64,000 nt of DNA from Hyphomicrobiales bacterium (GCA_013911885.1 JACESI010000001.1:1-64000), one strand, 5' to 3'; positions 1-9,578 are shown, numbered from the stretch's first letter. Notes: generated from the letters alone by a model not told the origin. Numbers and translations: made by a program.

Positions 1-954
1 GCCTCGACGACACCGGCGCCCACGACCATGCCCGCAGCGCCGGCTGCCGCCAAGATGATGGCTGAAAACGAAATCAGCCCGCAGAACGTCAGCGGCAGCG
101 GTAAACGCGGCCAGATTCTTAAGGAGGACGTGCAGAGCGCGATAACCCACTCCGAGAGCAAGGCACCTGCGGCAGAAGCTGTTAAGGCGCCTGCGATGGC
201 CGCATCCGAAGTGCCGGCAGCCACAGCGCGCGTTTCTTCCGGCAAGGACGACGAGGCCCGCGAAGAGCGCGTGAAAATGACACGCCTGCGCCAGACCATT
301 GCACGCCGCCTGAAGGATGCCCAAAACACCGCCGCCATGCTGACCACCTATAACGAGGTCGACATGAAGCCGGTCATGGATCTGCGCAACCAGTACAAGG
401 ATCTTTTCGAGAAGAAGCATGGCGTGAAGCTCGGCTTCATGGGCTTCTTCACCAAGGCGGTCACCCATGCGCTGAAGGAGATCCCGGCGGTCAACGCGGA
501 AATCGACGGCACCGACATCATCTACAAGAATTATGCCCATATCGGCGTTGCGGTCGGCACACCAAAGGGCCTTGTGGTTCCGGTGGTGCGCAATGCCGAT
601 GACATGTCGATTGCCGAGATCGAAAAGGAAATCGGGCGCCTCGGTCTCGCCGGTCGCGACGGCAAACTCAGCATGGAAGACATGCAGGGCGGCACCTTCA
701 CGATTTCGAATGGCGGCGTCTACGGCTCGCTGATGTCGTCACCGATCCTCAATGCGCCGCAATCCGGCATTCTCGGCATGCATAAAATTCAGGATCGCCC
801 GGTCGTGGTTGGCGGACAGATCGTCATCCGCCCGATGATGTATCTGGCCCTGTCCTATGATCACCGGATCGTCGATGGCAAGGAAGCCGTGACATTCCTC
901 GTGCGTGTCAAGGAAAGCCTCGAAGACCCGCAGCGTCTCGTACTTGATCTCTAG
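1..954 (+). CDS. odhB: 2-oxoglutarate dehydrogenase E2 (dihydrolipoyl succinyltransferase), 5'-truncated
   Basis: E2 core of the 2-oxoglutarate dehydrogenase complex. It moves the succinyl group from lipoamide to CoA in the TCA cycle, in the cytoplasm. The frame is open from base 1, so the listed ATG at 28 is internal and the N-terminal lipoyl domain lies outside the window. What is seen is an Ala/Pro-rich linker, a peripheral subunit-binding domain (from [20 protein letters not shown]), a second linker, and the full catalytic acyltransferase domain. That domain ends in the active-site motif [16 protein letters not shown] and the typical C-terminus DPQRLVLDL. lpdA (E3) follows in the same direction, which is the usual sucAB-lpd order. 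The sequence resembles succinyl- more than acetyltransferases, and this is a family judgement by eye. Confidence 0.95.
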   Translation, partial: ASTTPAPTTMPAAPAAAKMMAENEISPQNVSGSGKRGQILKEDVQSAITHSESKAPAAEAVKAPAMAASEVPAATARVSSGKDDEAREERVKMTRLRQTIARRLKDAQNTAAMLTTYNEVDMKPVMDLRNQYKDLFEKKHGVKLGFMGFFTKAVTHALKEIPAVNAEIDGTDIIYKNYAHIGVAVGTPKGLVVPVVRNADDMSIAEIEKEIGRLGLAGRDGKLSMEDMQGGTFTISNGGVYGSLMSSPILNAPQSGILGMHKIQDRPVVVGGQIVIRPMMYLALSYDHRIVDGKEAVTFLVRVKESLEDPQRLVLDL

Positions 955-968
955 AGGTTTTGTCCGGC

Positions 969-992
969 GGCGGTCGTTCAGCGGCGACCGCC
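969..992 (+). other. Intercistronic hairpin between odhB and lpdA
   Basis: GGCGGTCG and CGACCGCC form a perfect 8-bp stem around an 8-nt loop in the 69-nt gap. No T-tract follows, so it is not a standard terminator. It may stabilise the odhB mRNA end or tune E2/E3 ratios, which is inference. Confidence 0.4.
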
Positions 993-1023
993 TGATCCTG
1001 TGCCAAATCTGGAAGGAAACAGC

Positions 1024-2427
1024 ATGTCCCATGATCTCGTGGTAATTGGCAGCGGCCCCGGTGGTTATGTCTGCGCCATCAAGGCGGCACAACTCGGCCT
1101 CAAGGTTGCCGTTGTCGAAAAACGCCCGACTTTCGGCGGCACCTGTCTCAATATCGGCTGCATCCCCTCAAAGGCGTTGTTGCACGCCTCGGAGTTGTTT
1201 GCCGAAGCCGGACACAATTTCAAGGCGCTCGGCATCGACATTCCGGCTCCCCAACTCAACCTCAAGCAGATGATGGCGCACAAGGACAGCGTCGTTGAGG
1301 CGAACGTCTCCGGCGTTGCCTATCTGTTCAAGAAAAACAACATCGACAGCGTCATCGGCACTGGCAAAATTCTTGGTCCCGGCAAGGTCGAGGTGACCCC
1401 TGAATCGGGCGCGCCCCGTATCCTTGACTGCAAGAATATCGTGATCGCCACCGGCTCCGATGTCGCGGGCATTCCCGGTCTCAAGATCGCCATCGACGAG
1501 AAAGTCATCGTTTCCTCGACGGGAGCGCTGGAACTCGACCGCGTGCCGGAAAAAATCGTGGTTGTGGGTGGCGGCGTCATCGGCCTTGAACTCGGCTCGG
1601 TCTGGAACCGACTCGGCGCGGAAGTGACCGTAATCGAATATCTCGATAAAATTCTCGGCCCGATGGACGGTGAAGTCTCGAAACAATTCCTGCGCATGCT
1701 GAAAAAGCAGGGCATCAAGGTCGAACTCTCGGCCAAGGTCACCAATGTTGAGCGAACCGGGACAAGCGCGACCGTGACCTATGAGCCGGTCGCGGGTGGC
1801 AAGGCTGAAACGATCGGCGCCGACATCGTTCTGATCGCAACCGGGCGGGTGCCATATACAGCCGGACTTGGCCTTGAGGCGGCGGGCATCGCGACCGAGC
1901 GCGGCCGTGTCGTCATCGACCACGGCTACAAGACGAATGTCGACGGCATCTATGCAATTGGAGACGTGGTCGCAGGGCCGATGCTCGCCCACAAGGCCGA
2001 AGATGAAGGCGTTGCCGTTGCCGAAATTCTCACCGGCCAGCGCGGTCATGTGAATTATGATGTCATCCCGAGCGTTGTCTACACGATGCCGGAAGTAGCC
2101 TCCGTCGGCAGAACCGAGGAAGAGCTGAAAAAGGCGGACATCGCCTACAAGGCCGGAAAATTTCCGTTTACCGCGAATGGTCGCGCGCGTGCCATGCAGG
2201 CGACGGACGGCTTCGTCAAGGTGCTCGCGGATGCCAGGACCGATCGCGTTCTCGGGGTTCACATTGTTGGTTTCGGCGCGGGCGACATGATCCACGAGGC
2301 CGCGGTGCTGATGGAGTTTGGCGGCTCGTCCGAGGATCTGGGCCGCACCTGCCACGCCCACCCGACGCTCTCGGAAGCCGTGCGCGAGGCAGCGCTTGCA
2401 ACTTTCGCCAAGGCGATCCACATCTGA
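1024..2427 (+). CDS. lpdA: Dihydrolipoyl dehydrogenase (E3)
   Basis: FAD-dependent E3 that reoxidises dihydrolipoamide with NAD+ for the 2-oxoglutarate dehydrogenase complex encoded just upstream. It has an N-terminal FAD-binding Rossmann motif (VVIGSGPGGYVCAIKAAQLG), the redox disulfide GGTCLNIGCIPSKALL, an NAD-binding VVGGGVIGLELGSVW, the second FAD motif YAIGDVVAGPMLAHKAEDEG, and the C-terminal catalytic CHAHPTLSEAVREAA. The length of 467 residues is normal. ORF prediction begins at 1000, but the ATG at 1024 follows a GGAAGGAA ribosome site and gives the expected MSHDLVVIGSG start. The stop lies 3 bp from the convergent gene at 2431. Confidence 0.97.
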   Translation: MSHDLVVIGSGPGGYVCAIKAAQLGLKVAVVEKRPTFGGTCLNIGCIPSKALLHASELFAEAGHNFKALGIDIPAPQLNLKQMMAHKDSVVEANVSGVAYLFKKNNIDSVIGTGKILGPGKVEVTPESGAPRILDCKNIVIATGSDVAGIPGLKIAIDEKVIVSSTGALELDRVPEKIVVVGGGVIGLELGSVWNRLGAEVTVIEYLDKILGPMDGEVSKQFLRMLKKQGIKVELSAKVTNVERTGTSATVTYEPVAGGKAETIGADIVLIATGRVPYTAGLGLEAAGIATERGRVVIDHGYKTNVDGIYAIGDVVAGPMLAHKAEDEGVAVAEILTGQRGHVNYDVIPSVVYTMPEVASVGRTEEELKKADIAYKAGKFPFTANGRARAMQATDGFVKVLADARTDRVLGVHIVGFGAGDMIHEAAVLMEFGGSSEDLGRTCHAHPTLSEAVREAALATFAKAIHI

Positions 2428-2430
2428 CGA

Positions 2431-2850
2431 TCAATCCGCCGAGCGCACCAGAATATAGCTCTCCCGGGTGCTTTCGCGCTGATCGGAAATATAGTCGGTT
2501 TCAACAAGGACCCGCAGCCGCAGCCCCTGCTTCAGCACCATGATCCGGCGTTTTGCGGTAAAGGTCTGAAAATTCGCAACCAGAACCCCCTCGGCATCAA
2601 TCCGTCCGCCAACCCAGCCCCAGGTACACTTACGCGGTCTGCAGGTCTCAAGCGCCCGTATCGCGATGGCACCATGCGGGTTCTCGGTATCGCAGGTACC
2701 GCGGATATCAAGAGCGGCGAGGGTCTTTATCTCCTCGCGGATATTCTTCCAGCTGCCATCGAAATCGCGAGCCGCGCATTCCCCTGTCGCACCAGGTGCG
2801 TCTGTATTTGAAAAGGCCAGGAAAATGACTGCGCTCGCGATGCGTTTCAT
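2431..2850 (-). CDS. Secreted hypothetical protein, 139 aa
   Basis: Function not recognised. The protein starts with a basic and hydrophobic stretch (MKRIASAVIFLAFSN) that looks like a Sec signal peptide. A small domain follows with paired cysteines (GTCDTEN, ETCRPRKCTWGW). The C-terminal half reads like a small beta-rich domain (GRIDAEGVLVANFQTF, RLRVLVETDYISDQRESTRESYILV). Short periplasmic proteins with a CRPRKCTWG-type core occur in alphaproteobacteria from my memory of the family, but no activity is known to me. The start is 9 nt after the xerC stop with a GGAGAGG just before the ATG, so it is probably co-transcribed with xerC. It converges on lpdA with 3 bp between the stops. Confidence 0.7.
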   Translation of the reverse strand: MKRIASAVIFLAFSNTDAPGATGECAARDFDGSWKNIREEIKTLAALDIRGTCDTENPHGAIAIRALETCRPRKCTWGWVGGRIDAEGVLVANFQTFTAKRRIMVLKQGLRLRVLVETDYISDQRESTRESYILVRSAD

Positions 2851-2859
2851 CCTCTCCTC

Positions 2860-3810
2860 TCAAGCCCGCGGATGGGCTTTTTCATAGATTGCGGCAAGGT
2901 GTTCCATGTCGACGCCCGTATAGACCTGCGTCGTTGAGAGGCTCGCATGGCCAAGCAGTTCCTGAATGGTCCTGAGATCGCCGCCGCGGCTGAGAAGATG
3001 GGTCGCGAAGGAATGACGCAGCGCGTGCGGCGTGGCGGTCGGCGGCAGGCCAAGCGCCCAGCGCATCCGCTCCATGGCCTTCTGCACCAGACGCGGATCA
3101 AGCGCGCCTCCGCGCGCGCCGCGAAACAGCGGCCCGTCCTTCGGCAGGGTAATCGGGCATAAATGGATATAGACGGCAATCGCTTCAGAAATAGCAGGCA
3201 AAAGCGGCACGACCCGCTCCTTGCCACCCTTGCCGGTCACCCGCATCGCGCGGTTATGCGGGGCCGGTGCATCACCGCGCTTCAGCGACAAGGCTTCTGA
3301 AATACGCAAGCCCGCGCCATAGCATAGCGTGAGAACGGCTGCGTCACGGGCGGCAATCCACGGTTCTTCTGCGCCCTGATCAGCAAAGGACACAACCCGG
3401 CAAGACTGTATTTCGCTCAGCGGTTTCGGCAGGGTCTTCGGCCGCTTCGGGCTTCGGATCGCGCTGAAGGCGGAGGCATTAATCATGCCGTTGCGTTCAA
3501 GATAGCGAGCGAGGGAGCGGATGCCGGACAGCGACCGTCCGACACTGCGCGCCCCAGCACCACCGGCGCGGCGGTGGGCGAGAAAGGCCCTGAGATCGGC
3601 CGCTTTGAGATGCCCTATATCGCGGATCGTGGGCGACGCGCCAAGATGTCCCGTCAGGAAGGAAAGAAACTGGGTGACATCGCGGTCATAGGCCTCAAGC
3701 GTGTTCGCAGCGACCATGCGCTCGGTGACCAGCGACATCCGCCAGCGCCCGCAGGCGGCGGCAAGATCAGGCGCGGCAACAACGAGAAAAGGCTCTGGTT
3801 TCCGGGTCAT
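2860..3810 (-). CDS. xerC: Tyrosine recombinase XerC
   Basis: Site-specific recombinase that, with XerD, resolves chromosome dimers at dif next to the division septum. It has an N-terminal SAM-like core-binding domain (TLEAYDRDVTQFLSFL) and a C-terminal catalytic domain. Visible active-site elements are Arg in YGAGLRISEALSL, Lys in GKGGKERVVPL, HALRHSFATHLL with His and Arg, and GHASLSTTQVYT with His and the nucleophile Tyr. The chosen ATG (MTRKPEPFLVV, 316 aa) matches the usual family length. The longer ORF start at 3888 would add 26 residues of atypical sequence. It is transcribed divergently from apaG. No associated mobile element or dif-like site was identified here, so this is the housekeeping enzyme. 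Confidence 0.93.
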   Translation of the reverse strand: MTRKPEPFLVVAAPDLAAACGRWRMSLVTERMVAANTLEAYDRDVTQFLSFLTGHLGASPTIRDIGHLKAADLRAFLAHRRAGGAGARSVGRSLSGIRSLARYLERNGMINASAFSAIRSPKRPKTLPKPLSEIQSCRVVSFADQGAEEPWIAARDAAVLTLCYGAGLRISEALSLKRGDAPAPHNRAMRVTGKGGKERVVPLLPAISEAIAVYIHLCPITLPKDGPLFRGARGGALDPRLVQKAMERMRWALGLPPTATPHALRHSFATHLLSRGGDLRTIQELLGHASLSTTQVYTGVDMEHLAAIYEKAHPRA

Positions 3811-3911
3811 TTTATCAGTCTGCCCGATCAAAATTAAGCGGGGATGAATAACCCTTTGAGGAGAGCAAAAGCGATGATAATAAGGCAAAAGTCGAGGGAG
3901 AGACCAGCCGC

Positions 3912-4304
3912 ATGTACCGGGCGATTACTCACAATATCAAAGTTGAAGTCGAGCCTGTCTATCTCGACCATAAGTCTAATCCGGACGAAAAACACTATTT
4001 CTGGGCCTATCGCGTCGAGATTCACAATCTCAGCCAGGTGACGGTTCAACTGCGCGACCGCTACTGGAAAATCGCAGACGGCAACGGCCATATCGAGGAA
4101 GTGCGCGGGGCGGGCGTGGTCGGCGAACAGCCGATACTTCAACCGGGCGAGAGCTTTGAATATACCAGCGGCTGCCCGCTTGCGACGCCGAGCGGCTTCA
4201 TGATGGGCAGTTACACGATGGTGAGCGAGGACGGCGGCGAATTTGACGTCGACATCCCCGCCTTCTCCCTCGACATTCCCGACGAACCCCGCTTGCTGAA
4301 CTGA
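3912..4304 (+). CDS. apaG: ApaG domain protein
   Basis: A 130-residue single-domain ApaG protein with an immunoglobulin-like beta-sandwich. The signature stretches are present: VYLDHKSNPDEKHYFWAYRVEIHNLS, VQLRDRYWKIADGNG, VVGEQPILQPGESFEYTSG and GFMMGSYTMVSEDGGEFDVDIPAF. The E. coli gene name reflects an old link to cobalt and magnesium efflux and to apaH. The biochemical role remains unclear. The start is supported by GAGGGAGAG about 10 nt upstream of the ATG. It lies divergent from xerC and 84 bp before trkH. From memory, apaG often neighbours hslO in rhizobia. Here the two are separated by trkH and the RND pump. Confidence 0.93.
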   Translation: MYRAITHNIKVEVEPVYLDHKSNPDEKHYFWAYRVEIHNLSQVTVQLRDRYWKIADGNGHIEEVRGAGVVGEQPILQPGESFEYTSGCPLATPSGFMMGSYTMVSEDGGEFDVDIPAFSLDIPDEPRLLN

Positions 4305-4388
4305 TCGAGACCATGTGGTTTTCCCGCTATAAGCCTGCAAGGCAAACAAAGACCATACGGGCAAAGGGGATTCGAAAAGGCAATACTT

Positions 4389-5837
4389 GTGATTGACCTG
4401 CGCCCTATCCTTCTGGTGACCGGTCTCCTCGTCGCGATTTTCGGCGTCTCGATGTTTGTTCCCGCCCTTTTCGATCTCGTGCATGGCAACGAAGATTGGC
4501 GTGTGTTCACGGCGTCGGGTCTGATTGTGAGCCTGATCGGCCTCGGCCTCTTTGCCGCCTGCCGGGGGCATAAGGGCGTTTTGAACCTGCGCCAGGTATT
4601 TTTGATGTCCGTGCTGATCTGGGTTGTGCTGAGCGCCGTCAGCGCCTTGCCGCTTTACTGGTCAAGCCTGATCGACACCTACACGGACGCCTTTTTCGAA
4701 TCAATGTCAGGCCTCACCACGACCGGCTCCACGGTGATGGTGAATCTCGATAGCGCACCCCCCGGCATCCTGATCTGGCGCGGCATGCTGCAATGGTTCG
4801 GCGGCCTCGGCATAATTGTCATGGCAGTCTCGATCCTGCCGATGCTTCAGGTCGGCGGCATGCAGCTTTTCCGGGCGGAGGGCTTCGACACGGCGGAAAA
4901 AATTCTGCCGAGCGCCACCCAGATTTCCGGCAGCCTGACCGCCATCTATGTCGGCCTCACCGTGCTCTGCAGCATCCTTCTGATGATGGCGGGCATGACG
5001 CCATTTGATTCTTTCGTTCATGCAATGACGACAATTGCAACCGGCGGCTTCTCGACCCGCGACGCCTCGATCGGCGCCTTCGATAGTGCGCCGATTGATC
5101 TCATCATTGCCGCTTTCATGATTTTGGGGTCGCTGCCCTTTCTGCTTTTCATAAAAATGGCACAGGGCGACCTTCTGGCTCTGACCAAGGATTCCCAGGT
5201 TCGGGCCTTTCTCGGCACACTTGCGGGATTTATCATCCTCGTCACGGCGCTTCAGATCGCCGACGAAAAACATTTCGGCCTCGAGGCCCTGCGCCACGCG
5301 CTTTTCAACGTGGTGTCGATCATGACCGGCACAGGCTTTACGACCAAGGACTACGCAAGCTGGGGCGGGTTCTCATCCGCCATTTTTTTCTTCCTGATGT
5401 TCATTGGCGGCTGCGCTGGATCGACATCCTGCGGCGTCAAGATATTCCGCTGGCAGGTTCTTTTCGAAGACCTCAAGCAGCATGTGAACAGCATCGTCTA
5501 TCCGCATGGGGTCTTTGTCAAACGCTACAATGGCCGTGAATTGCCGGATAAGGTCTCGCTCGCGGTGATGAGTTTCTTCTTTCTCTATATCTCGAGCTTT
5601 GTGGTTCTGGCCGGGCTTCTGAGCCTTACCGGAATGGACAGTGTGTCCGCCCTATCAGGGGCAGCGACAGCAGTTTCCAATGTCGGGCCGGGACTGGGCG
5701 ACATGATCGGCCCGGCAGGCAATTTCGCGGCGGTGAACGACACCGCGAAATGGCTCCTTTCCCTCGGGATGCTCCTTGGCCGTCTGGAATTCTTTACTGT
5801 TCTGGTCCTTCTAATGCCGGCCTTCTGGCGGAGTTGA
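4389..5837 (+). CDS. trkH: Trk-type potassium uptake protein TrkH
   Basis: Inner-membrane K+ translocating subunit of the Trk system, which normally works with the cytoplasmic regulator TrkA (not in this window). The 482 residues are strongly hydrophobic with four pore-loop repeats: MSGLTTTGSTVM, FVHAMTTIATGGFSTRD, VSIMTGTGFTTKDY and SGAATAVSNVGPGLG. Each carries the selectivity-filter TxG/N pattern of the SKT superfamily. Translation begins at GTG (IDLRPILLVTGLL), with an AAAAGG upstream. The 3' end overlaps the convergent RND permease gene by 44 bp, so the last 14 codons of both genes are constrained on both strands. Whether it sits in an operon with apaG is unclear; the 84-bp gap could hold its own promoter. 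Confidence 0.95.
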   Translation: MIDLRPILLVTGLLVAIFGVSMFVPALFDLVHGNEDWRVFTASGLIVSLIGLGLFAACRGHKGVLNLRQVFLMSVLIWVVLSAVSALPLYWSSLIDTYTDAFFESMSGLTTTGSTVMVNLDSAPPGILIWRGMLQWFGGLGIIVMAVSILPMLQVGGMQLFRAEGFDTAEKILPSATQISGSLTAIYVGLTVLCSILLMMAGMTPFDSFVHAMTTIATGGFSTRDASIGAFDSAPIDLIIAAFMILGSLPFLLFIKMAQGDLLALTKDSQVRAFLGTLAGFIILVTALQIADEKHFGLEALRHALFNVVSIMTGTGFTTKDYASWGGFSSAIFFFLMFIGGCAGSTSCGVKIFRWQVLFEDLKQHVNSIVYPHGVFVKRYNGRELPDKVSLAVMSFFFLYISSFVVLAGLLSLTGMDSVSALSGAATAVSNVGPGLGDMIGPAGNFAAVNDTAKWLLSLGMLLGRLEFFTVLVLLMPAFWRS

Positions 5838-8800
5838 AGCTGCCGCCCGGCGTCTTTCCGGGTGCAGTCAGTCTCGCCGCTTTCCCCTCATCTGGTGTTA
5901 TCGTTGCGGTGCCGTAGAATACCACGGACATGAACCCTTTGACATCGCGGCCAATGCCAAGAAGGCTCGGCACCAGAAACAGCACCAGCATGGTTGCATA
6001 GGCAAGCCCGAAGACAATCGTAATCACCATCGGCAGCAGGAATTGCGCCTGCCTGCTCGTCTCGAACATGAGCGGCGTCAGACCACCGATCGTCGAGAGC
6101 GACGTCAGGAGCACGGCCCGCAACCGATCACGACTGGCGCCGATAGCGGCCTCGTCAATACTGTCGCCGAGTTTGAGACGCTCCTGGAAACGGCTCACCA
6201 AAATGAGAGAGTCATTGACAAGAATGCCGGTCAGTCCAAGCATTCCGACAAAGGAAAGGATCGTCAGCTTAAAGCCGAGAAGATAATGGCCGACGACGCC
6301 GCCCACCACGCCAAAAGGAATGATCATCATCACGGCGAGCGGCGCCAGATAGGAGCCGAACACCCAGGCGAGAATGATATAAATCATCGTGAGCGCAAGA
6401 ACGACACCAATCCTGAGATCGGCAAAGGCATCCGCCCGCTCCTTGTCCTTGCCGTCATAGCGATAACTGATGCCATAGCGCGACGTGATCGCGCGAAGGC
6501 TACCGGTCGACTCCATCTCCTCGATCACGTCGAGCGTGCTGGTGATTGCATTGTTGATATCAGCGGTAACCGAAACGGTGAGTTTGCCGTCCTTGCGCTG
6601 AAGGGCGGCAAAACCCTGGCTCTCGCGGATCACGACAACTTCACCGAGAGGCACGAAATTGCCGGCTGGCGTACGGATCTGGAATTCACGCAGCGCGGCC
6701 GTACCCTGCGGCGGCAGATCCTGCTTGATCCTAAGGGTCACCTCATCGTCGCCTTCCGCCATACGCTGGGCGATTGCGCCCTCATAGGCACTGCGCACCT
6801 GACGGCCGACCGCATCGATGGAAAGACCAAGCGTGCGGCCTCGGTCATTGAGATCAAGGGTGATTTCCGGCTTGCCATAGGGCAGATTGTCTTCAACACC
6901 GGATACACCCGGGATAGCGGCAATGAGTTGCACCACTTCGCCCGCTGCCTTTTTAAGAACATCAACCGGCCCATCCTGCAACTGAATGTCAATATCGCGC
7001 CCCGGTGACCCGCCGCGACGCTCCGAAATCGAAAAACTCTTGAGGCCCGGAATATCCGGCACTGCCTTTTTCCATGCCTGGACGATCACTGGCGTGCGGG
7101 TTTTGCGCTTCTCGGAAACCGTGAGGGCCATCGTGATTTCCGCTACATTCTGTCCGCGATTGACCCCCGCCTGACCGTAATTGATCAACACGCTTTCGAT
7201 GAATTTCTCGCCATTGCCGACTTTCGCTTCAAGCGTCTGCGTCGATTGCTCGAGTTCGGCCAGAATTTCAAGCGCACGCGGGCGCGGTATGCCTGTGTTG
7301 AAAACCACATTGCCCGTGATGGACTCTGCCTCAGGCGTCGGGAAGAAACTGAAGCCAATCTTGCCACCCCGCACCATACCGATCGCGCCGACCATGATCG
7401 AGGCAGCACAAAGTGCGACCGTGACATAGCGCCACTTGTAGGAAAGCTTCAGGAGCGCCGTGAACGGATGATCCCGGAAACCGGCAAAACCTGCATCAAA
7501 GAAGCGGCGCACCGGATTTTCCCGCCCGCCAAAGCGCTGGGATCGCCGGGACCGCCGCAAGGACAAGCCATAAAGAATTGCTTCGATCATCCCGCCGACA
7601 ATGAACGCGAAGAGACCGATCGCAACCGGCGTGTAGGGCCCAGGAAGAAGCCCGCCCACCCATTGCGCGATCGGGATTGCCGTCTCAATGAAGAGCGCCA
7701 GCCCTTCAAGCAATCCGTTGAAAACGTGTGAGGCAAGCGTTGAAAGCCACGAAAAAGCAAGGTTGAGGCTCGCCAGAACCGGTGCGAGGAGCAGTTGCAC
7801 AAGATCGAAGAATTTGATCAGGAGCGTTGCGCCGACGCCCGTTGCAGCCACGAAGGAAACCCAGCTCGGCTGGTTCCACCAGTCCGAAAAGACCTCAGCC
7901 GGCGAGGCAAAGCCCGCAACAGCGCCGCCCGCGGTGCGGATAAGATCACCAACCGCCCAGGCATCCGCCTTCTGGCTGACGACGGCAAGCGCCGCGATCA
8001 GAAGCGAGATCGAAAACTGTCGCCAGGGCGACCAGTGGCGTTGCGCCCGCTCAGCAAGGGAATGTGCGAGATGACCGGGCAGGATCAGGAAACATTCGAT
8101 CAGACTAGCGGTCAGCGCGCAGATGACCACGATCGGGATGACACTCATGATTTGGCCTATTGTATCGCCAATGAGAAGGATCGGCCCGAATGCAGCAGCA
8201 GTCGTGAGGCTCGCCGCTACCACCGGCCAGACCATCCGCCCCGCGCCGCGCTCTGCTGCGAGCAGCGCGGAATCGCCGTGCGCAAAGCGGGTCGCGGTAT
8301 GCTCGCCCACCACAATCGCATCATCGACAATGATCCCGAGCATCATGAGAAGCGCAAACAGCGACACCATGTTGATGGATTGTCCGAGAATCAGCATCAC
8401 CGCGAGCGTCGCGGCAATCGCGACAGGAATGCCCGCCGTCACCCAGAAGGCGACCCGGCCATTGAGAAATACGAAAAGCACCGCAATGACGAGCACAAGC
8501 CCGCCAAGACCATTTTTGATCAGGAGTTGAATACGCGCCCGCAGCGCATCCGGGCGGCTCGATTCAGCCGTGATTTCAAGTGTCTTCGGGAAGGTCTGGC
8601 GGGCTTCGGCGATATAGGTTTCGACGATTTCAGACATTTTGAGCGCATCGCTCATTTCCGCCCGGTCGACCTGCAGCGAAATCGCGGGATTGCCATTGAC
8701 GAGGCTGCGCGCCTGGTTCTTATCATAGGCGCGCTCGACCGTGCCGATATCGCCAAGCGTCAGCCGTTCGCCGGTTTCCGCCGCCTGAATCTCCATTTCC

Positions 8801-9561
8801 CGCAGCCGTTTCACGTCGCCGTCCTCGCCGATCGTACGCAATTGCCGGTCAATCGAGCCCTGAAGGTCGCCGGAGGGAAGATCGCGGGTGTTGTCGCCGA
8901 GAACTGTCGCGACGTCGTCAATCGTCATACCAAGCTGGCGAAGCACCGCAGGGGGTATGTCGACATGGACTTCCTGATCGCGCAAACCGGTGAATTTCAC
9001 CTGATCGACACCACGCGCCAGAAGATCGTCACGCATTCGCTTCGCGAAGGCGCGGATGGTCGATTCTGGAAAAGGCCCGTGCAGGGTCACCGTCGCTACC
9101 CGGTCAAAGAAACGGCCGACGGTTATTTCAGGATCTTCAGAATCTTCCGGAAGCGTCTGAATGGCATCAAGCGCCGATTGGATATCGGCCTCCGCTTCCT
9201 TGAGATCCGCCGATTCGGCGTATTCGAGCGTGATCGCCGCGCCGCCTTCGCGGGCAACGGAATCGATCTTTTTCACATCTTCCAGAAAACGCAGTTGCGG
9301 CTCCACAGCGGCCAGAATATTGGCCTCCACATCCTCCGCGCTCGCACCCGGCCAATTGATGTTGACGACAATCCGATCGACGATGAAATTCGGGAAAAAC
9401 TGGGTGTTGAGCTTCTGAGCGGCGAACAATCCGGCGATCAGAAGAACCACCATCAGAAGATTTGCCGCATTCGGATGGCGCGCGAACAGGCGTACCAGAC
9501 TGCCAATTTCGCCGTTCTCATTCGCCCTTTCCGGCTCATTGCTGGTCTCGCGATCGTTCAT
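5794..9561 (-). CDS. RND-family efflux permease with extra transmembrane insert
   Basis: Proton-driven RND permease of the AcrB/HAE-like group, with the membrane-fusion partner encoded 17 nt upstream. TM1 lies at about residues 33-50, the first periplasmic domain at about 51-345, and TM2-6 at about 346-497. TM4 carries the proton-relay pair in GIIVDDAIVVGEH. TM7 starts near 712, followed by the second periplasmic domain and TM8-12. The 1255-residue length exceeds the usual 1020-1050. The excess sits between TM6 and TM7 at about residues 512-675, where the sequence shows roughly four more hydrophobic segments (for example FSISLLIAALAVV and YTPVAIGLFAFIVGGMIEAILYGL) and ends in an Arg-rich cytoplasmic stretch. 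The substrate is unknown. No outer-membrane factor is nearby. It overlaps trkH by 44 bp tail to tail. Confidence 0.93.
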   Translation of the reverse strand: MNDRETSNEPERANENGEIGSLVRLFARHPNAANLLMVVLLIAGLFAAQKLNTQFFPNFIVDRIVVNINWPGASAEDVEANILAAVEPQLRFLEDVKKIDSVAREGGAAITLEYAESADLKEAEADIQSALDAIQTLPEDSEDPEITVGRFFDRVATVTLHGPFPESTIRAFAKRMRDDLLARGVDQVKFTGLRDQEVHVDIPPAVLRQLGMTIDDVATVLGDNTRDLPSGDLQGSIDRQLRTIGEDGDVKRLREMEIQAAETGERLTLGDIGTVERAYDKNQARSLVNGNPAISLQVDRAEMSDALKMSEIVETYIAEARQTFPKTLEITAESSRPDALRARIQLLIKNGLGGLVLVIAVLFVFLNGRVAFWVTAGIPVAIAATLAVMLILGQSINMVSLFALLMMLGIIVDDAIVVGEHTATRFAHGDSALLAAERGAGRMVWPVVAASLTTAAAFGPILLIGDTIGQIMSVIPIVVICALTASLIECFLILPGHLAHSLAERAQRHWSPWRQFSISLLIAALAVVSQKADAWAVGDLIRTAGGAVAGFASPAEVFSDWWNQPSWVSFVAATGVGATLLIKFFDLVQLLLAPVLASLNLAFSWLSTLASHVFNGLLEGLALFIETAIPIAQWVGGLLPGPYTPVAIGLFAFIVGGMIEAILYGLSLRRSRRSQRFGGRENPVRRFFDAGFAGFRDHPFTALLKLSYKWRYVTVALCAASIMVGAIGMVRGGKIGFSFFPTPEAESITGNVVFNTGIPRPRALEILAELEQSTQTLEAKVGNGEKFIESVLINYGQAGVNRGQNVAEITMALTVSEKRKTRTPVIVQAWKKAVPDIPGLKSFSISERRGGSPGRDIDIQLQDGPVDVLKKAAGEVVQLIAAIPGVSGVEDNLPYGKPEITLDLNDRGRTLGLSIDAVGRQVRSAYEGAIAQRMAEGDDEVTLRIKQDLPPQGTAALREFQIRTPAGNFVPLGEVVVIRESQGFAALQRKDGKLTVSVTADINNAITSTLDVIEEMESTGSLRAITSRYGISYRYDGKDKERADAFADLRIGVVLALTMIYIILAWVFGSYLAPLAVMMIIPFGVVGGVVGHYLLGFKLTILSFVGMLGLTGILVNDSLILVSRFQERLKLGDSIDEAAIGASRDRLRAVLLTSLSTIGGLTPLMFETSRQAQFLLPMVITIVFGLAYATMLVLFLVPSLLGIGRDVKGFMSVVFYGTATITPDEGKAARLTAPGKTPGGSFNSARRPALEGPEQ

Positions 9562-9578
9562 GATGTGGTCGCGCTCCC

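Noticed and set aside
2860-3810. XerC as sign of an integrated mobile element
   Set aside because: It has the housekeeping XerC sequence and length, sits among core genes, and no attachment repeats or cargo were seen.
3834-4571. 245-aa minus-strand ORF over apaG
   Set aside because: apaG on the plus strand is a clear family member; the minus frame has no recognisable domain.
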